Assembly (NCBI GenBank): GCA_003545125.1
Contig: DQCI01000112.1
Coordinates: 13,546-19,475 of the forward strand
Origin: Paracoccaceae bacterium
GTDB lineage: Bacteria > Pseudomonadota > Alphaproteobacteria > Rhodobacterales > Rhodobacteraceae
Direction of reading: 5' to 3'
DNA: 5,930 nucleotides
The position numbers and the translations under genes were made by a program. Shown piece by piece: positions 1-5,593 of the stretch. Each line of letters opens with the position of its first letter. Within the stretch, counting starts at the first letter, position 1. The notes beneath the pieces are model-generated. The model made no database searches. It was given only the letters and a program-made list of their open reading frames with translations, and was not told the origin of the DNA.

Positions 1-14
1 CAGTGCACCGTCAT
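1..14 (-). CDS. Possible start of a downstream leftward gene (partial)
   Basis: Four complete codons (M-T-V-H) and part of a fifth are visible. The ATG at 14-12 overlaps the TGA stop of the SDR gene in a TGATG arrangement, which is typical of translationally coupled genes in an operon. Nothing about the product can be read from four codons. The same bases could be non-coding, and the repeated CAGTGCACCG at 1-10 and 15-24 may make the overlap fortuitous. Confidence 0.22.
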
Positions 15-847
15 CAGTGCACCGGCGCGCCGACAACGTCGACCAGGCAGCGCCCGCCGTCGACGGTCAAGACCTGTCCGGTCATGAAGCCGGCCCCGTC
101 GGAGGCCAGAAAGCGCACCGTTTCCGCCAGTTCGGAGGCGCCGGCGATCCGGCCGAGTGGGGTGCCGTCGACGATCATGCCGCGCAGATCCGGGTCTTCG
201 CGCAAGGTATCGCGAAGGCTCGCGCTCATCACCGAGCCGAAGCTGACCGCGTTGACCCGGATGCGGTTTGGCGCCAGCGCAACGGCCAGCGCCCGGGTCG
301 CTTGTTCGAGCGCCGCGGCGGCGATGGAAAATGCCATCAGACCCGGCTGGGTGCGGGTAGAGGCGATAGACGACAAGTTGATGATCGTCCCGAGCTGCTC
401 GTCGGAATCCTCCGGCAGGGAGTCCCCTTGTGCGATGAAGCGCTTTGCGACCGCCTGGCTGAGCCTCAGCGCGGTCATCAGGTTCTGGTCGAGCAGCAGT
501 TCGACCGTCTTGTCCTTCATGTCGAGCGGGTCGGAGGCGATGACCTGTCGCGAGGCGTTGACGAGGATGTCGACCTGGTCGAAGGCATCGACCGCGGCGG
601 CGATCAGGTTGGTGATCGTGAGCTTGGTGCGCAGGTCGCCCGCATAGATCCGGATGTTGCTGTCGTCGCCGTTGCTGTCGTCGCTGTTTTCGGGGTTGCG
701 CCCGAATTCCTCGATGAGCTTCGCCTCGTCGATATCGGCGCAGACCACGTTGGCGCCCTGTTCGGCGAAATGTCGGGCGATGGACAAGCCGACGCCGTTG
801 GCGGCGCCGGTAACGATGGCGGTCTTGCCATTGATCGAAAAAGACAT
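14..847 (-). CDS. SDR-family protein lacking the catalytic Tyr and Lys
   Basis: This 277-residue protein has the full Rossmann fold of a short-chain dehydrogenase/reductase. It shows the glycine motif TGAANGVG at residues 13-20, an acidic Asp38 at the end of the second strand (a feature favouring NAD(H)), GDL at 70-72, a candidate Asn122, SS at 159-160 and the C-terminal FMTGQVLTVDGG at 254-265. The active site is abnormal. Thirteen residues after Ser160, where YxxxK is expected, it reads FSIAA, so Tyr is Phe173 and Lys is Ala177. The usual NNAG is NAS (97-99), and the usual PG after the active site is FG. It may still bind nucleotide, but classical SDR catalysis looks unlikely; a structural, regulatory or altered-chemistry role is possible. 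Residues 51-64 are an Asp/Ser/Asn-rich insert. The start is set by AGGAGA five bases upstream (853-858). No specific substrate can be named. It is not a pteridine-reductase type, because the TGxxxRxG arginine is absent. Confidence 0.88.
   Translation of the reverse strand: MSFSINGKTAIVTGAANGVGLSIARHFAEQGANVVCADIDEAKLIEEFGRNPENSDDSNGDDSNIRIYAGDLRTKLTITNLIAAAVDAFDQVDILVNASRQVIASDPLDMKDKTVELLLDQNLMTALRLSQAVAKRFIAQGDSLPEDSDEQLGTIINLSSIASTRTQPGLMAFSIAAAALEQATRALAVALAPNRIRVNAVSFGSVMSASLRDTLREDPDLRGMIVDGTPLGRIAGASELAETVRFLASDGAGFMTGQVLTVDGGRCLVDVVGAPVH
656..685. repeat. 15-bp tandem duplication inside the SDR gene
   Basis: Two adjacent 15-mers, 656-670 and 671-685, differ only at their last base (gttgctgtcgtcgcc / gttgctgtcgtcgct). 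The period is five codons, so the frame is kept and the protein carries SDDSN followed by GDDSN in an acidic loop between the second and third strands of the Rossmann fold. This looks like replication slippage in a tolerant surface loop. Confidence 0.85.
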
Positions 848-867
848 GCCTGTCTCCTGATTCCCTT

Positions 868-888
868 GGGAGAGCCTAGAGCCCTCCC
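868..888 (-). promoter_or_regulatory. Hairpin / imperfect palindrome just upstream of the SDR RBS
   Basis: Read on the minus strand this gives GGGAGGGC, loop TCTAG, then GCTCTCCC: an eight-pair stem with one G-U pair, nine bases before the AGGAGA ribosome-binding site. No T-run follows, so it is not an intrinsic terminator. It could be a 5'-leader hairpin or, as DNA, an operator. The structure is visible; the function is inferred. Confidence 0.35.
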
Positions 889-973
889 GGGTGAAGTAGA
901 AACCGGTTTGCCCCGCGCGCGGCGGGATACCTGGTGAATGTGGCGTTTGCGGGGTGGGCAGCTGCCGGATCTC

Positions 974-985
974 GCTGATATCAGC
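974..985. repeat. Perfect 12-bp palindrome GCTGATATCAGC
   Basis: This is an uninterrupted twofold-symmetric site in the 200-bp gap between the SDR start (847) and the rsmC-like stop (1048). Its place upstream of the SDR gene is compatible with a dimeric repressor or activator site. I do not recognise the motif, and no clear -35/-10 pair can be read beside it. The rest of this gap shows only the GC palindrome CCGCGCGCGG near 913-922 and the hairpin at 868-888. Confidence 0.3.
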
Positions 986-1047
986 AACAAACCCGGGTGG
1001 TTAGGGTGACTGTTTCCAGTTTGGGGACAGGGTCGTCGGGCGGCGGA

Positions 1048-2019
1048 TCAACGCCGGACCCGGCGGGGCTTTCTTGCGTGGATGACTTTGAAGCCGGGGG
1101 TGCCATCGACTTCCGCGACGTCCGAGAACCCGGCCGCGAGTTCGGCCTCGTAGGGAAGGTGCCGGTTGGCGACCATCCACAAGCTGCCCGAGGGGGCGAG
1201 CATCCCGGCTGCGGCGGCGATGAAGGCGCGGCCAAGCCCCGGGTCGCCGGCGCGGTCGCGGTGGAACGGCGGGTTCGATACGACGGTGTCGAGCAGAGCG
1301 GGCGGGCGCCAGCGGGTCGCGTCGGCCCAGTGGAATTCCACGCGCGGATCGGTCACGTTCTCGCGCGCGCAGTCAAGCGCGATCGCATCTGTCTCGACCA
1401 GGTGGACCCGGGTGACGGCCGGGTTTTTGAGGATGTGATGGGCGAGGAAGCCCCAGCCCGCGCCGAGATCGGCCACAGTGCCCTTCAGCGGCGGCAACAC
1501 GTCCAGGAGCGCCCGCGAGCCCTTGTCGGGCCCGTCCGCCGAGAACACGCCGGGGCGGGTGACGAAGCCATCCACATCGCGCGCCTGCGCGGCCCAGTCG
1601 GGGAAGCTTGCGCCTTCGACCCAGAACAGCTTGCCGTGGGCCTTGGACAGGCCGCCGGCGACCGGCGCACGCGCCTTCACCGCTTTCAGGATCGTCTCGA
1701 TCCCGTCGTGCTTCTGCCCGTCGACCAGCACCAGCGGGGCCAGCGCCGCTGCCTCGGCGAGGAGGGCTTTCTGGGCGTCCCGGGCGCGCGGGAGAACGAC
1801 CAGCGCGGCCGCAAAAACACCCGATGGAGTGCGGGTGTGCTCATACCCCGCCGCCTGCCAGTGCCTGGTGGCGACCGCGTCGTGGCTCACCAGAGTGAGC
1901 GCCTCGCGCGGCAGGGCGGTAAGGTCATACCCCGGGGGCGGCCCGAACACCGCAATGCGCCCGACGGGCAGGGTGAGGGCGCCGGTAGTGAGCGCATGGG
2001 AAAGGCGGGAGGCGATCAT
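1048..2019 (-). CDS. rsmC: RsmC-like 16S rRNA (guanine-N2)-methyltransferase
   Basis: This 323-residue class I SAM-dependent methyltransferase resembles RsmC, which methylates N2 of G1207 of 16S rRNA in the 30S subunit; the E. coli protein is slightly longer, about 343 residues. The N-terminal half (about 1-140) corresponds to the degenerate methyltransferase-like domain of the family. The catalytic half carries the linker signature PGVFS-DG-D-GSRALLD (156-173), the SAM-binding motif I VADLGAGWGFL (182-192), an acidic Glu209/Asp211 after the second strand, the N2-guanine methyltransferase motif NPPFH (249-253), and ANRHLPYE (284-291) near the end. The tail is basic (RKPRRVRR), fitting RNA binding. 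The first in-frame ATG is at 2019; no good Shine-Dalgarno precedes it. It lies 57 bp behind clpS on the same strand and could be co-transcribed with it. RsmD/RlmG-type relatives are the main alternative, but the two-domain layout favours RsmC. Confidence 0.85.
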   Translation of the reverse strand: MIASRLSHALTTGALTLPVGRIAVFGPPPGYDLTALPREALTLVSHDAVATRHWQAAGYEHTRTPSGVFAAALVVLPRARDAQKALLAEAAALAPLVLVDGQKHDGIETILKAVKARAPVAGGLSKAHGKLFWVEGASFPDWAAQARDVDGFVTRPGVFSADGPDKGSRALLDVLPPLKGTVADLGAGWGFLAHHILKNPAVTRVHLVETDAIALDCARENVTDPRVEFHWADATRWRPPALLDTVVSNPPFHRDRAGDPGLGRAFIAAAAGMLAPSGSLWMVANRHLPYEAELAAGFSDVAEVDGTPGFKVIHARKPRRVRR

Positions 2020-2050
2020 GGCTTGGAAGCGCTGTCTTTTCGCGGGTGAA

Positions 2051-2064
2051 AGGCCGTCAGGCCT
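2051..2064 (-). other. Short hairpin between clpS and rsmC-like gene
   Basis: On the minus strand the sequence AGGCC-TGAC-GGCCT is followed by only a short TTC. A five-pair stem with so few Us would terminate weakly at best, so partial attenuation between clpS and the methyltransferase is the most that can be suggested. It lies 13 bases past the clpS stop codon. Confidence 0.25.
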
Positions 2065-2076
2065 AAAAGAGCGGCG

Positions 2077-2439
2077 CTATTCCTTCTCCATCGTGCATTG
2101 CAGCGGGTGCTGCTGCTGGCGGGCAAGTTCCATCACCTGCGTCACCTTGGTTTCGGCGATCTCGTAGGAGAACACGCCGACCACGGCGAGCCCCTTCTTG
2201 TGAACCGCGAGCATAAGTTCGAAGGCCTGGGCATGGTTCATGCCGAAGAACCGTTCGAGCACCAGCACCACGAATTCCATCGGCGTAAAATCGTCGTTGA
2301 GAAGCAGCACCTTGTACATCGGTGGCTTCTTGGTGCGGGTCCTGGTTTCGACCGCGACGGTTCCGTCGGGCGTGTCGTCCCCACCGGACATCAGGATCTG
2401 TTCAATCGGGTCTCGCGACACGAAGCTTCTCCGCTGCAC
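2077..2439 (-). CDS. clpS: ClpS, N-degron adaptor of the ClpAP protease
   Basis: ClpS binds the N-domain of ClpA and delivers proteins with destabilising N-terminal residues (Leu, Phe, Tyr, Trp) to ClpAP. The folded domain is unmistakable. [15 protein letters not shown] (43-57) contains the acidic pocket Asn48-Asp49-Asp50 and Met53, which match N34, D35, D36 and the gate Met40 of E. coli ClpS. VHKKG follows, with pocket His80, at the same 32-residue distance. The C-terminus, [12 protein letters not shown] then [10 protein letters not shown], is the ClpA-contacting face. At 120 residues it is a little longer than E. coli ClpS (106) because of a flexible N-terminus. The start drawn here is GTG at 2439 with AAGG seven bases upstream; GTG at residue 7 or ATG at residue 17 (2391) are possible alternatives. 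clpA is not in the window. Confidence 0.96.
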   Translation of the reverse strand: MQRRSFVSRDPIEQILMSGGDDTPDGTVAVETRTRTKKPPMYKVLLLNDDFTPMEFVVLVLERFFGMNHAQAFELMLAVHKKGLAVVGVFSYEIAETKVTQVMELARQQQHPLQCTMEKE

Positions 2440-2459
2440 TGTTCAGCCTTGTTCAGAAC
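2440..2459. promoter_or_regulatory. GTTC direct repeats in the clpS leader (LexA-box near miss)
   Basis: TGTTCAG occurs at 2440-2446 and again at 2450-2456, so GTTC recurs with exactly ten bases from start to start (GTTC-N6-GTTC). The second copy also forms GTTC-A-GAAC at 2451-2459. Alphaproteobacterial LexA boxes are GTTC-N7-GTTC, one base longer, so this does not match the known site. On the minus strand the repeats flank the AAGG used as the clpS ribosome-binding site. Confidence 0.25.
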
Positions 2460-2463
2460 GGAC

Positions 2464-2491
2464 TATATAGCGACAAAGCGCGGCATGAAAA
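2464..2491 (-). promoter_or_regulatory. Candidate clpS promoter
   Basis: On the minus strand TTTTCA (2491-2486) and TATATA (2469-2464) are 16 bases apart, each matching four of six consensus positions. The implied start near 2457 gives a leader of under 20 bases to the clpS GTG. CTATATAG is itself a palindrome in an otherwise GC-rich stretch, so it might also serve the divergent HAD gene, but I see no good -35 for that direction. Confidence 0.28.
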
Positions 2492-2538
2492 AGGCCAAGC
2501 TGACATTCCTTTGGGTAGAAAGTCGGATCGGGGGTTTC

Positions 2539-3240
2539 ATGGGCGGCAGGATCACCACCATCGGTTTCGATGCTGATGATACGCTCTGGCAGAACGAACA
2601 TTTTTTCCAGAACACGCAAGGACACTTCACCGCTCTGCTCGCTGATTACGCCGACCCCGACCACCTCGCCGAGCGGCTCGAAGCGGCCGAGCGGCGCAAT
2701 CTCGGACGCTACGGTTTCGGCATCAAGGGCTTCGTGCTGTCGATGATCGAGACGGCGATCGAGGTGACCGGCGAACGGGTGCCGGCGCGGGTGATCCGCG
2801 AGATCGTCGAGGCGGGCCAGGAGATGCTCGCGCATCCGATCCACCTGATCGACGGCGCGGCCGAGGCGATCGAGGCGCTGGCGCCCGACCATACACTGGT
2901 GCTCGTCACAAAGGGCGATCTCATCGACCAGGAGCGCAAGCTCGCGCAATCGGGGCTGGGAGAGATGTTCGACGCGGTCGAGATTGTCTCCGACAAGACC
3001 CGTGCCACCTATTCGACCGCCTTCGCCCGCCACGGCACCGGGGCGCAGGCCGCGCTGATGGTGGGCAATAGCCTGAAGTCCGACGTGATCCCGGCGCTGG
3101 AGGCGGGCGCCTGGGGGGTCCATGTGCCCCATGACCTCACCTGGAGTTTCGAGCACGCAGAGCCACCGGTCGCGCACCCGCGGTTCGCGCGGATCGACGG
3201 GCTGGGGGCGTTGCCGGCGCTGGTAGCCCAGCTCGGCTGA
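2539..3240 (+). CDS. HAD-superfamily hydrolase
   Basis: This 233-residue cytoplasmic haloacid-dehalogenase-type phosphohydrolase is probably subfamily I. Motif I is FDADDT (10-15), with nucleophile Asp11 and acid/base Asp13. Motif II is the Thr in VLVTKGD (Thr124). Motif III is probably the Lys of SDKT (Lys153). Motif IV is MVGNSLKSDV (174-183), with Ser181-Asp182 for Mg2+. A helical cap of about 100 residues lies between motifs I and II. The substrate cannot be told from sequence; small phosphate esters such as nucleotides or phosphosugars are usual for the family. The start at 2539 follows a GGGGG run (2530-2534) with a short four-base spacing. An in-frame ATG at 2485 would add 18 residues (beginning MKKAKLTFLW) but has no Shine-Dalgarno and moves motif I unusually far from the N-terminus. 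It is divergent from clpS, with 99 bp between. Confidence 0.92.
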   Translation: MGGRITTIGFDADDTLWQNEHFFQNTQGHFTALLADYADPDHLAERLEAAERRNLGRYGFGIKGFVLSMIETAIEVTGERVPARVIREIVEAGQEMLAHPIHLIDGAAEAIEALAPDHTLVLVTKGDLIDQERKLAQSGLGEMFDAVEIVSDKTRATYSTAFARHGTGAQAALMVGNSLKSDVIPALEAGAWGVHVPHDLTWSFEHAEPPVAHPRFARIDGLGALPALVAQLG

Positions 3241-3306
3241 GGCGCGTGCGCCGCGAACCGGGGCCATCGCCGGTGCCAGTGGTTTCGCCACATTGTCGCC
3301 ACAATG
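3241..3306 (+). other. Run of hairpins after the HAD gene
   Basis: Immediately after the TGA stop come four inverted repeats: GGCG-CGTG-CGCC (3241-3252), ACCGG/CCGGT (3257-3274), GTGG-TTTCG-CCAC (3279-3291) and CATTGT-CGCC-ACAATG (3291-3306). The last two share one base and so compete. No T-run follows, so this is not a textbook intrinsic terminator. It could stabilise the mRNA 3' end or support weak or Rho-dependent termination. Confidence 0.3.
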
Positions 3307-3385
3307 GCCGATCTTGTTGCCACTTGTACTTTTCACACCAAATCTGCCTGCGACCCCTTACCACAGGCCTCGAAAACATTGAAAA

Positions 3386-3475
3386 ACAGGTATTTTCCCA
3401 ACGCCCCACCTCTGTTAACCTGTGTTGGACACCCGGGCGAAGACCCGGGGAAAAACCAGGCAGCAGCATACAGGT
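3386..3475 (+). promoter_or_regulatory. Structured leader of the carboxypeptidase gene, possible RBS switch
   Basis: ACAGGT at 3386-3391 and ACAGGT at 3470-3475 (the latter overlapping the Shine-Dalgarno) are both complementary to ACCTGT at 3418-3423. Pairing of 3418-3425 with 3468-3475 gives eight pairs including one G-U, and would enclose a six-pair GC hairpin, CCCGGG-CGAAGA-CCCGGG (3432-3449). CACCT at 3407-3411 is also complementary to the Shine-Dalgarno AGGTG. This permits mutually exclusive folds with the RBS open or closed. No promoter could be placed confidently, so whether the whole segment is transcribed is unknown. The rest of the 241-bp gap, 3307-3385, is comparatively AT-rich and shows nothing I recognise. 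Confidence 0.3.
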
Positions 3476-3477
3476 GA
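3472..3477 (+). promoter_or_regulatory. Shine-Dalgarno AGGTGA fixing the GTG start of the carboxypeptidase
   Basis: AGGTGA ends four bases before GTG at 3482. The resulting protein starts with a basic residue cluster and a signal peptide, which an earlier in-frame start (for example TTG at 3422) would bury behind 20 extra polar residues. Confidence 0.7.
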
Positions 3478-3481
3478 CGAC

Positions 3482-4996
3482 GTGAAACGGCGTCTTCGGC
3501 AGTTCTTTCAATACGCGACAATTCTGGTCGCGGCGATGTCCTTCGCCGTGCAGGTTCAGGCGGCGCCTCGCGCCGAGCTGGTGATGGACATGCGGACCGG
3601 CAAGGTGATCCATTCGGAGAACGCCGATACCCGGCTTCACCCCGCCTCGCTCACCAAGATGATGACGCTCTACGTCGCCTTCGAGGCGGTGGAGCATGGC
3701 GAGATCAGCCTCGATACACTGGTGTCGATCACCAGGCACGCGGCCAGCGAGCCGCCGTCGAAACTGGGTCTGCGCCCGGGTCAGAAGATCCAGCTGCGCT
3801 ACCTGATCCGCGCCGCGGCGGTGAAGTCGGCCAACGATGCGGCGACAGCGATCGGCGAGGCGATCTCGGGCTCCGAGGCCGCCTTCGCGCGGCGGATGAA
3901 CCGCACTGCGCAAGCGCTGGGCATGAGCCGGACCCACTTCAAGAACGCCCACGGGCTGACCGAATCGGGGCACCTCTCGACCGCCCGCGACATGACGACC
4001 CTCGGCCGGCACCTGTTCTTCGACTATCCAGATTATTACCACCTGTTCAAACGCCGCTCCATCGACATCCCCGGAAAGACCCTGCCGAACACCAACCGGC
4101 GGTTCCTGGCTGCCTACAAGGGCGCCGACGGGATCAAGACCGGCTACACGAACGCGGCCGGCTTCAACCTCGTTGCGACTGCGGAACGGGGCGGCCGCCG
4201 GGTGGTTGCGACGATGTTTGGCGGCACCTCGACCCAGGCGCGCAACGACCGGGTGGCGCAATTGCTCGACCTCGGGTTCGCAAATGTGCCGGCACAGGTC
4301 GCCACCGTGCGACCACGGCACCCCGGATATGTCGGCCCTGGTGGCAAGACGATCCGCCTTGCCGGGGCGCCGGAACGCTCGATCCGCCCGCGGCCGAAAC
4401 CCGGGCTAGTGGCGCCGCCGGAAGAGGTTGTGGTGGCGATCGCGCAGGGCATCGAAACGGTGGTCGAAGAGCTGGCAGAGGCAGGTGCCGAAACGGCCAC
4501 GCAACCAGTAATCGCAGCCGCGAACACGCCGCCGATGCCGAAACCGGCCGTCGCCGAGGCGGGCGTCATCGCCGGGATCGTACCGTCGGTCCTGAACGAA
4601 ATCGCCAACGCGGCTGTCGATGCCGTCGCCCGGGACGAGACGGCAACCTCCGCGCCGGAAGAGCCGCCCCATGCCGGGATCATCCTTGATACGGTCGAGG
4701 TCGCCGCCGCCGACCCGGAGCCGGGCGAGGTGGTCAACCGGATCTCGACCTCTGGCGGGCGTCATTGGGGTGTTACCGTGGGCCGGTTCACGACCCGCGA
4801 TGCGGCCGACCGGATGCTGATCCGAACCGCGCTGGCCGAGCTGGCGTCGCTGGGTGAGGCGCTGCGCAAGGTGGTGCATGGGACGAAAGGGTTCGACGCG
4901 AATTTCGTCGGTCTCACCCACGAGGGCGCCGAGTTGGCCTGTCGCCGTCTCGCGGCCCGCAACACCGAATGCGCCGTGTTCGGACCGCCGAGCTGA
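3482..4996 (+). CDS. Secreted D-alanyl-D-alanine carboxypeptidase with C-terminal SPOR-like domain
   Basis: This is a penicillin-binding protein of the PBP5/DacA type (peptidase family S11), 504 residues. It removes the terminal D-Ala from peptidoglycan pentapeptides in the periplasm and so limits cross-linking. The N-terminus is a Sec signal peptide: KRRLR, then a hydrophobic stretch (about 8-23), with likely cleavage after VQA at 25-27. The catalytic motifs are complete: SLTK (56-59, nucleophile Ser56, Lys59), SAN (116-118) and KTG (219-221). The transpeptidase-like domain ends near 275. A Pro/Ala/Glu-rich linker of roughly 290-424 follows. The last 80 residues (HWGVTVGRFTTRDAADRM onward) resemble a SPOR domain, which in other proteins binds glycan strands lacking stem peptides at the septum. 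I see neither the usual PBP5 C-terminal beta domain nor an amphipathic membrane anchor. It stands alone, ended by its own terminator. Confidence 0.93.
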   Translation: MKRRLRQFFQYATILVAAMSFAVQVQAAPRAELVMDMRTGKVIHSENADTRLHPASLTKMMTLYVAFEAVEHGEISLDTLVSITRHAASEPPSKLGLRPGQKIQLRYLIRAAAVKSANDAATAIGEAISGSEAAFARRMNRTAQALGMSRTHFKNAHGLTESGHLSTARDMTTLGRHLFFDYPDYYHLFKRRSIDIPGKTLPNTNRRFLAAYKGADGIKTGYTNAAGFNLVATAERGGRRVVATMFGGTSTQARNDRVAQLLDLGFANVPAQVATVRPRHPGYVGPGGKTIRLAGAPERSIRPRPKPGLVAPPEEVVVAIAQGIETVVEELAEAGAETATQPVIAAANTPPMPKPAVAEAGVIAGIVPSVLNEIANAAVDAVARDETATSAPEEPPHAGIILDTVEVAAADPEPGEVVNRISTSGGRHWGVTVGRFTTRDAADRMLIRTALAELASLGEALRKVVHGTKGFDANFVGLTHEGAELACRRLAARNTECAVFGPPS

Positions 4997-5020
4997 CGGA
5001 CCGCCGATCCCGCAAATATG

Positions 5021-5054
5021 AAGGGCGCCTCCGGACCGGACGCGCCCTTTTTTT
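5021..5054 (+). terminator. Intrinsic terminator after the carboxypeptidase gene
   Basis: Stem AAGGGCGC (5021-5028) pairs perfectly with GCGCCCTT (5042-5049), and seven Ts run from 5048 to 5054. The loop contains CCGG-A-CCGG, which may add inner pairs. It lies 24 bases past the stop codon. On the opposite strand the stem is not followed by a T-run, so it should not efficiently stop the leftward membrane-protein transcript arriving from 5082. Confidence 0.9.
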
Positions 5055-5081
5055 GGGGGCGCGGGGTGCGCGCGGGGGCCC

Positions 5082-5507
5082 TCAGCGCAACACGCCGGTC
5101 CGCGCCATGGCCCGGGCATAGAGCCACAGTCCCAGAGCCACCACGATCAGCGCCGCCGTGAAGATGAGGTTGCCCTTGCCAAGGAGATCGACCGCGCCCG
5201 CACCGGCGGTTGCGAACAACCGCGTGGTGTTGGCCATGAGCCCGATCAGCGAGACGCCGAAGGCGAGGGCGGCGAAGCGCGATCGGGCGAGCAGCAGCAC
5301 CGAGCCCGCCAGCGCCCCCCAGACCCCGAGCGCCCAAAACGCCGTGGCCCAGACGGGGAAGTCATCGTAGTAGGCCCGCTGTTCGGGCGTCGCCTGCGCG
5401 AGGTATGTATCGGCCGCGTAATGCGCCATGACGTAGTCGAAAGCGCCGCCCGCGTTCCACAACAGCGACAGCACGCCGATCAGCCAGATATGCCAGGGTG
5501 TCTTCAT
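5082..5507 (-). CDS. Small four-helix integral membrane protein, function unknown
   Basis: This 141-residue protein starts at an ATG with GGGAGG five bases upstream (5513-5518). Four hydrophobic segments are visible at about residues 5-26, 52-74, 77-98 and 113-132. The loop after the first segment is polar and carries an aromatic-acidic stretch, PEQRAYYDDFPVW (41-53). The opening MKTPWHIWLIGVLSLLWNAGGAFDY region has Trp and Asn within the first helix, a pattern I recall from a family of conserved hypothetical proteins in Proteobacteria, sometimes annotated as sugar-transporter-like without experimental support. No catalytic motif, metal-binding set or lipobox is seen. The short length and even helix number suggest an inner-membrane protein with both ends on the same side. 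It follows the OmdA-type gene on the same strand, 86 bp away. Confidence 0.85.
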   Translation of the reverse strand: MKTPWHIWLIGVLSLLWNAGGAFDYVMAHYAADTYLAQATPEQRAYYDDFPVWATAFWALGVWGALAGSVLLLARSRFAALAFGVSLIGLMANTTRLFATAGAGAVDLLGKGNLIFTAALIVVALGLWLYARAMARTGVLR

Positions 5508-5522
5508 TTTCGCCTCCCGTTG

Positions 5523-5557
5523 CGGCCAAGTCTGGCCGAGCGGCGGGGGGCGGTCAA
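5523..5557 (-). promoter_or_regulatory. Candidate promoter overlapped by an inverted repeat, upstream of the membrane-protein gene
   Basis: On the minus strand TTGACC (5557-5552) lies 17 bases before CAGACT (5534-5529). A perfect inverted repeat, CGGCCA-AGTC-TGGCCG (5523-5538), covers the -10 position, a plausible operator layout. The -10 matches consensus only partly. The repeat may instead be an mRNA hairpin behind the OmdA-type gene, but no T-run follows it. Confidence 0.25.
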
Positions 5558-5593
5558 TCTTTTCAATCCGGTGTGATGCGCCGGGCCGAAAGG

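Noticed and set aside
17..937. Long open frame on the plus strand opposite the SDR gene
   Set aside because: It is the antisense shadow of a clear coding gene in GC-rich DNA, with low-complexity Arg/Gly/Asp composition and no recognisable domain.
997..2049. 350-codon plus-strand open frame over the rsmC-like gene
   Set aside because: The opposite strand encodes complete RsmC motifs; this frame has Arg/Gly-rich composition and no motif.
2443..3336. 297-codon minus-strand open frame opposite the HAD gene
   Set aside because: The HAD motifs are complete on the plus strand and this frame shows none.
3415..3420. TTAACC as a possible CtrA half-site, and TTACCACAG near 3355-3363 as a DnaA box
   Set aside because: No second TTAA at the required spacing; the DnaA-like 9-mer has too many mismatches and no companions.
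3422..3481. Upstream in-frame extension of the carboxypeptidase from a TTG
   Set aside because: It would put 20 polar residues before the signal peptide, and the Shine-Dalgarno AGGTGA is correctly placed for GTG at 3482.
3137..4321. 394-codon minus-strand open frame opposite the carboxypeptidase
   Set aside because: It is antisense to the signal peptide and SLTK/SAN/KTG region and rich in Arg, His and Gly; a GC-driven shadow.
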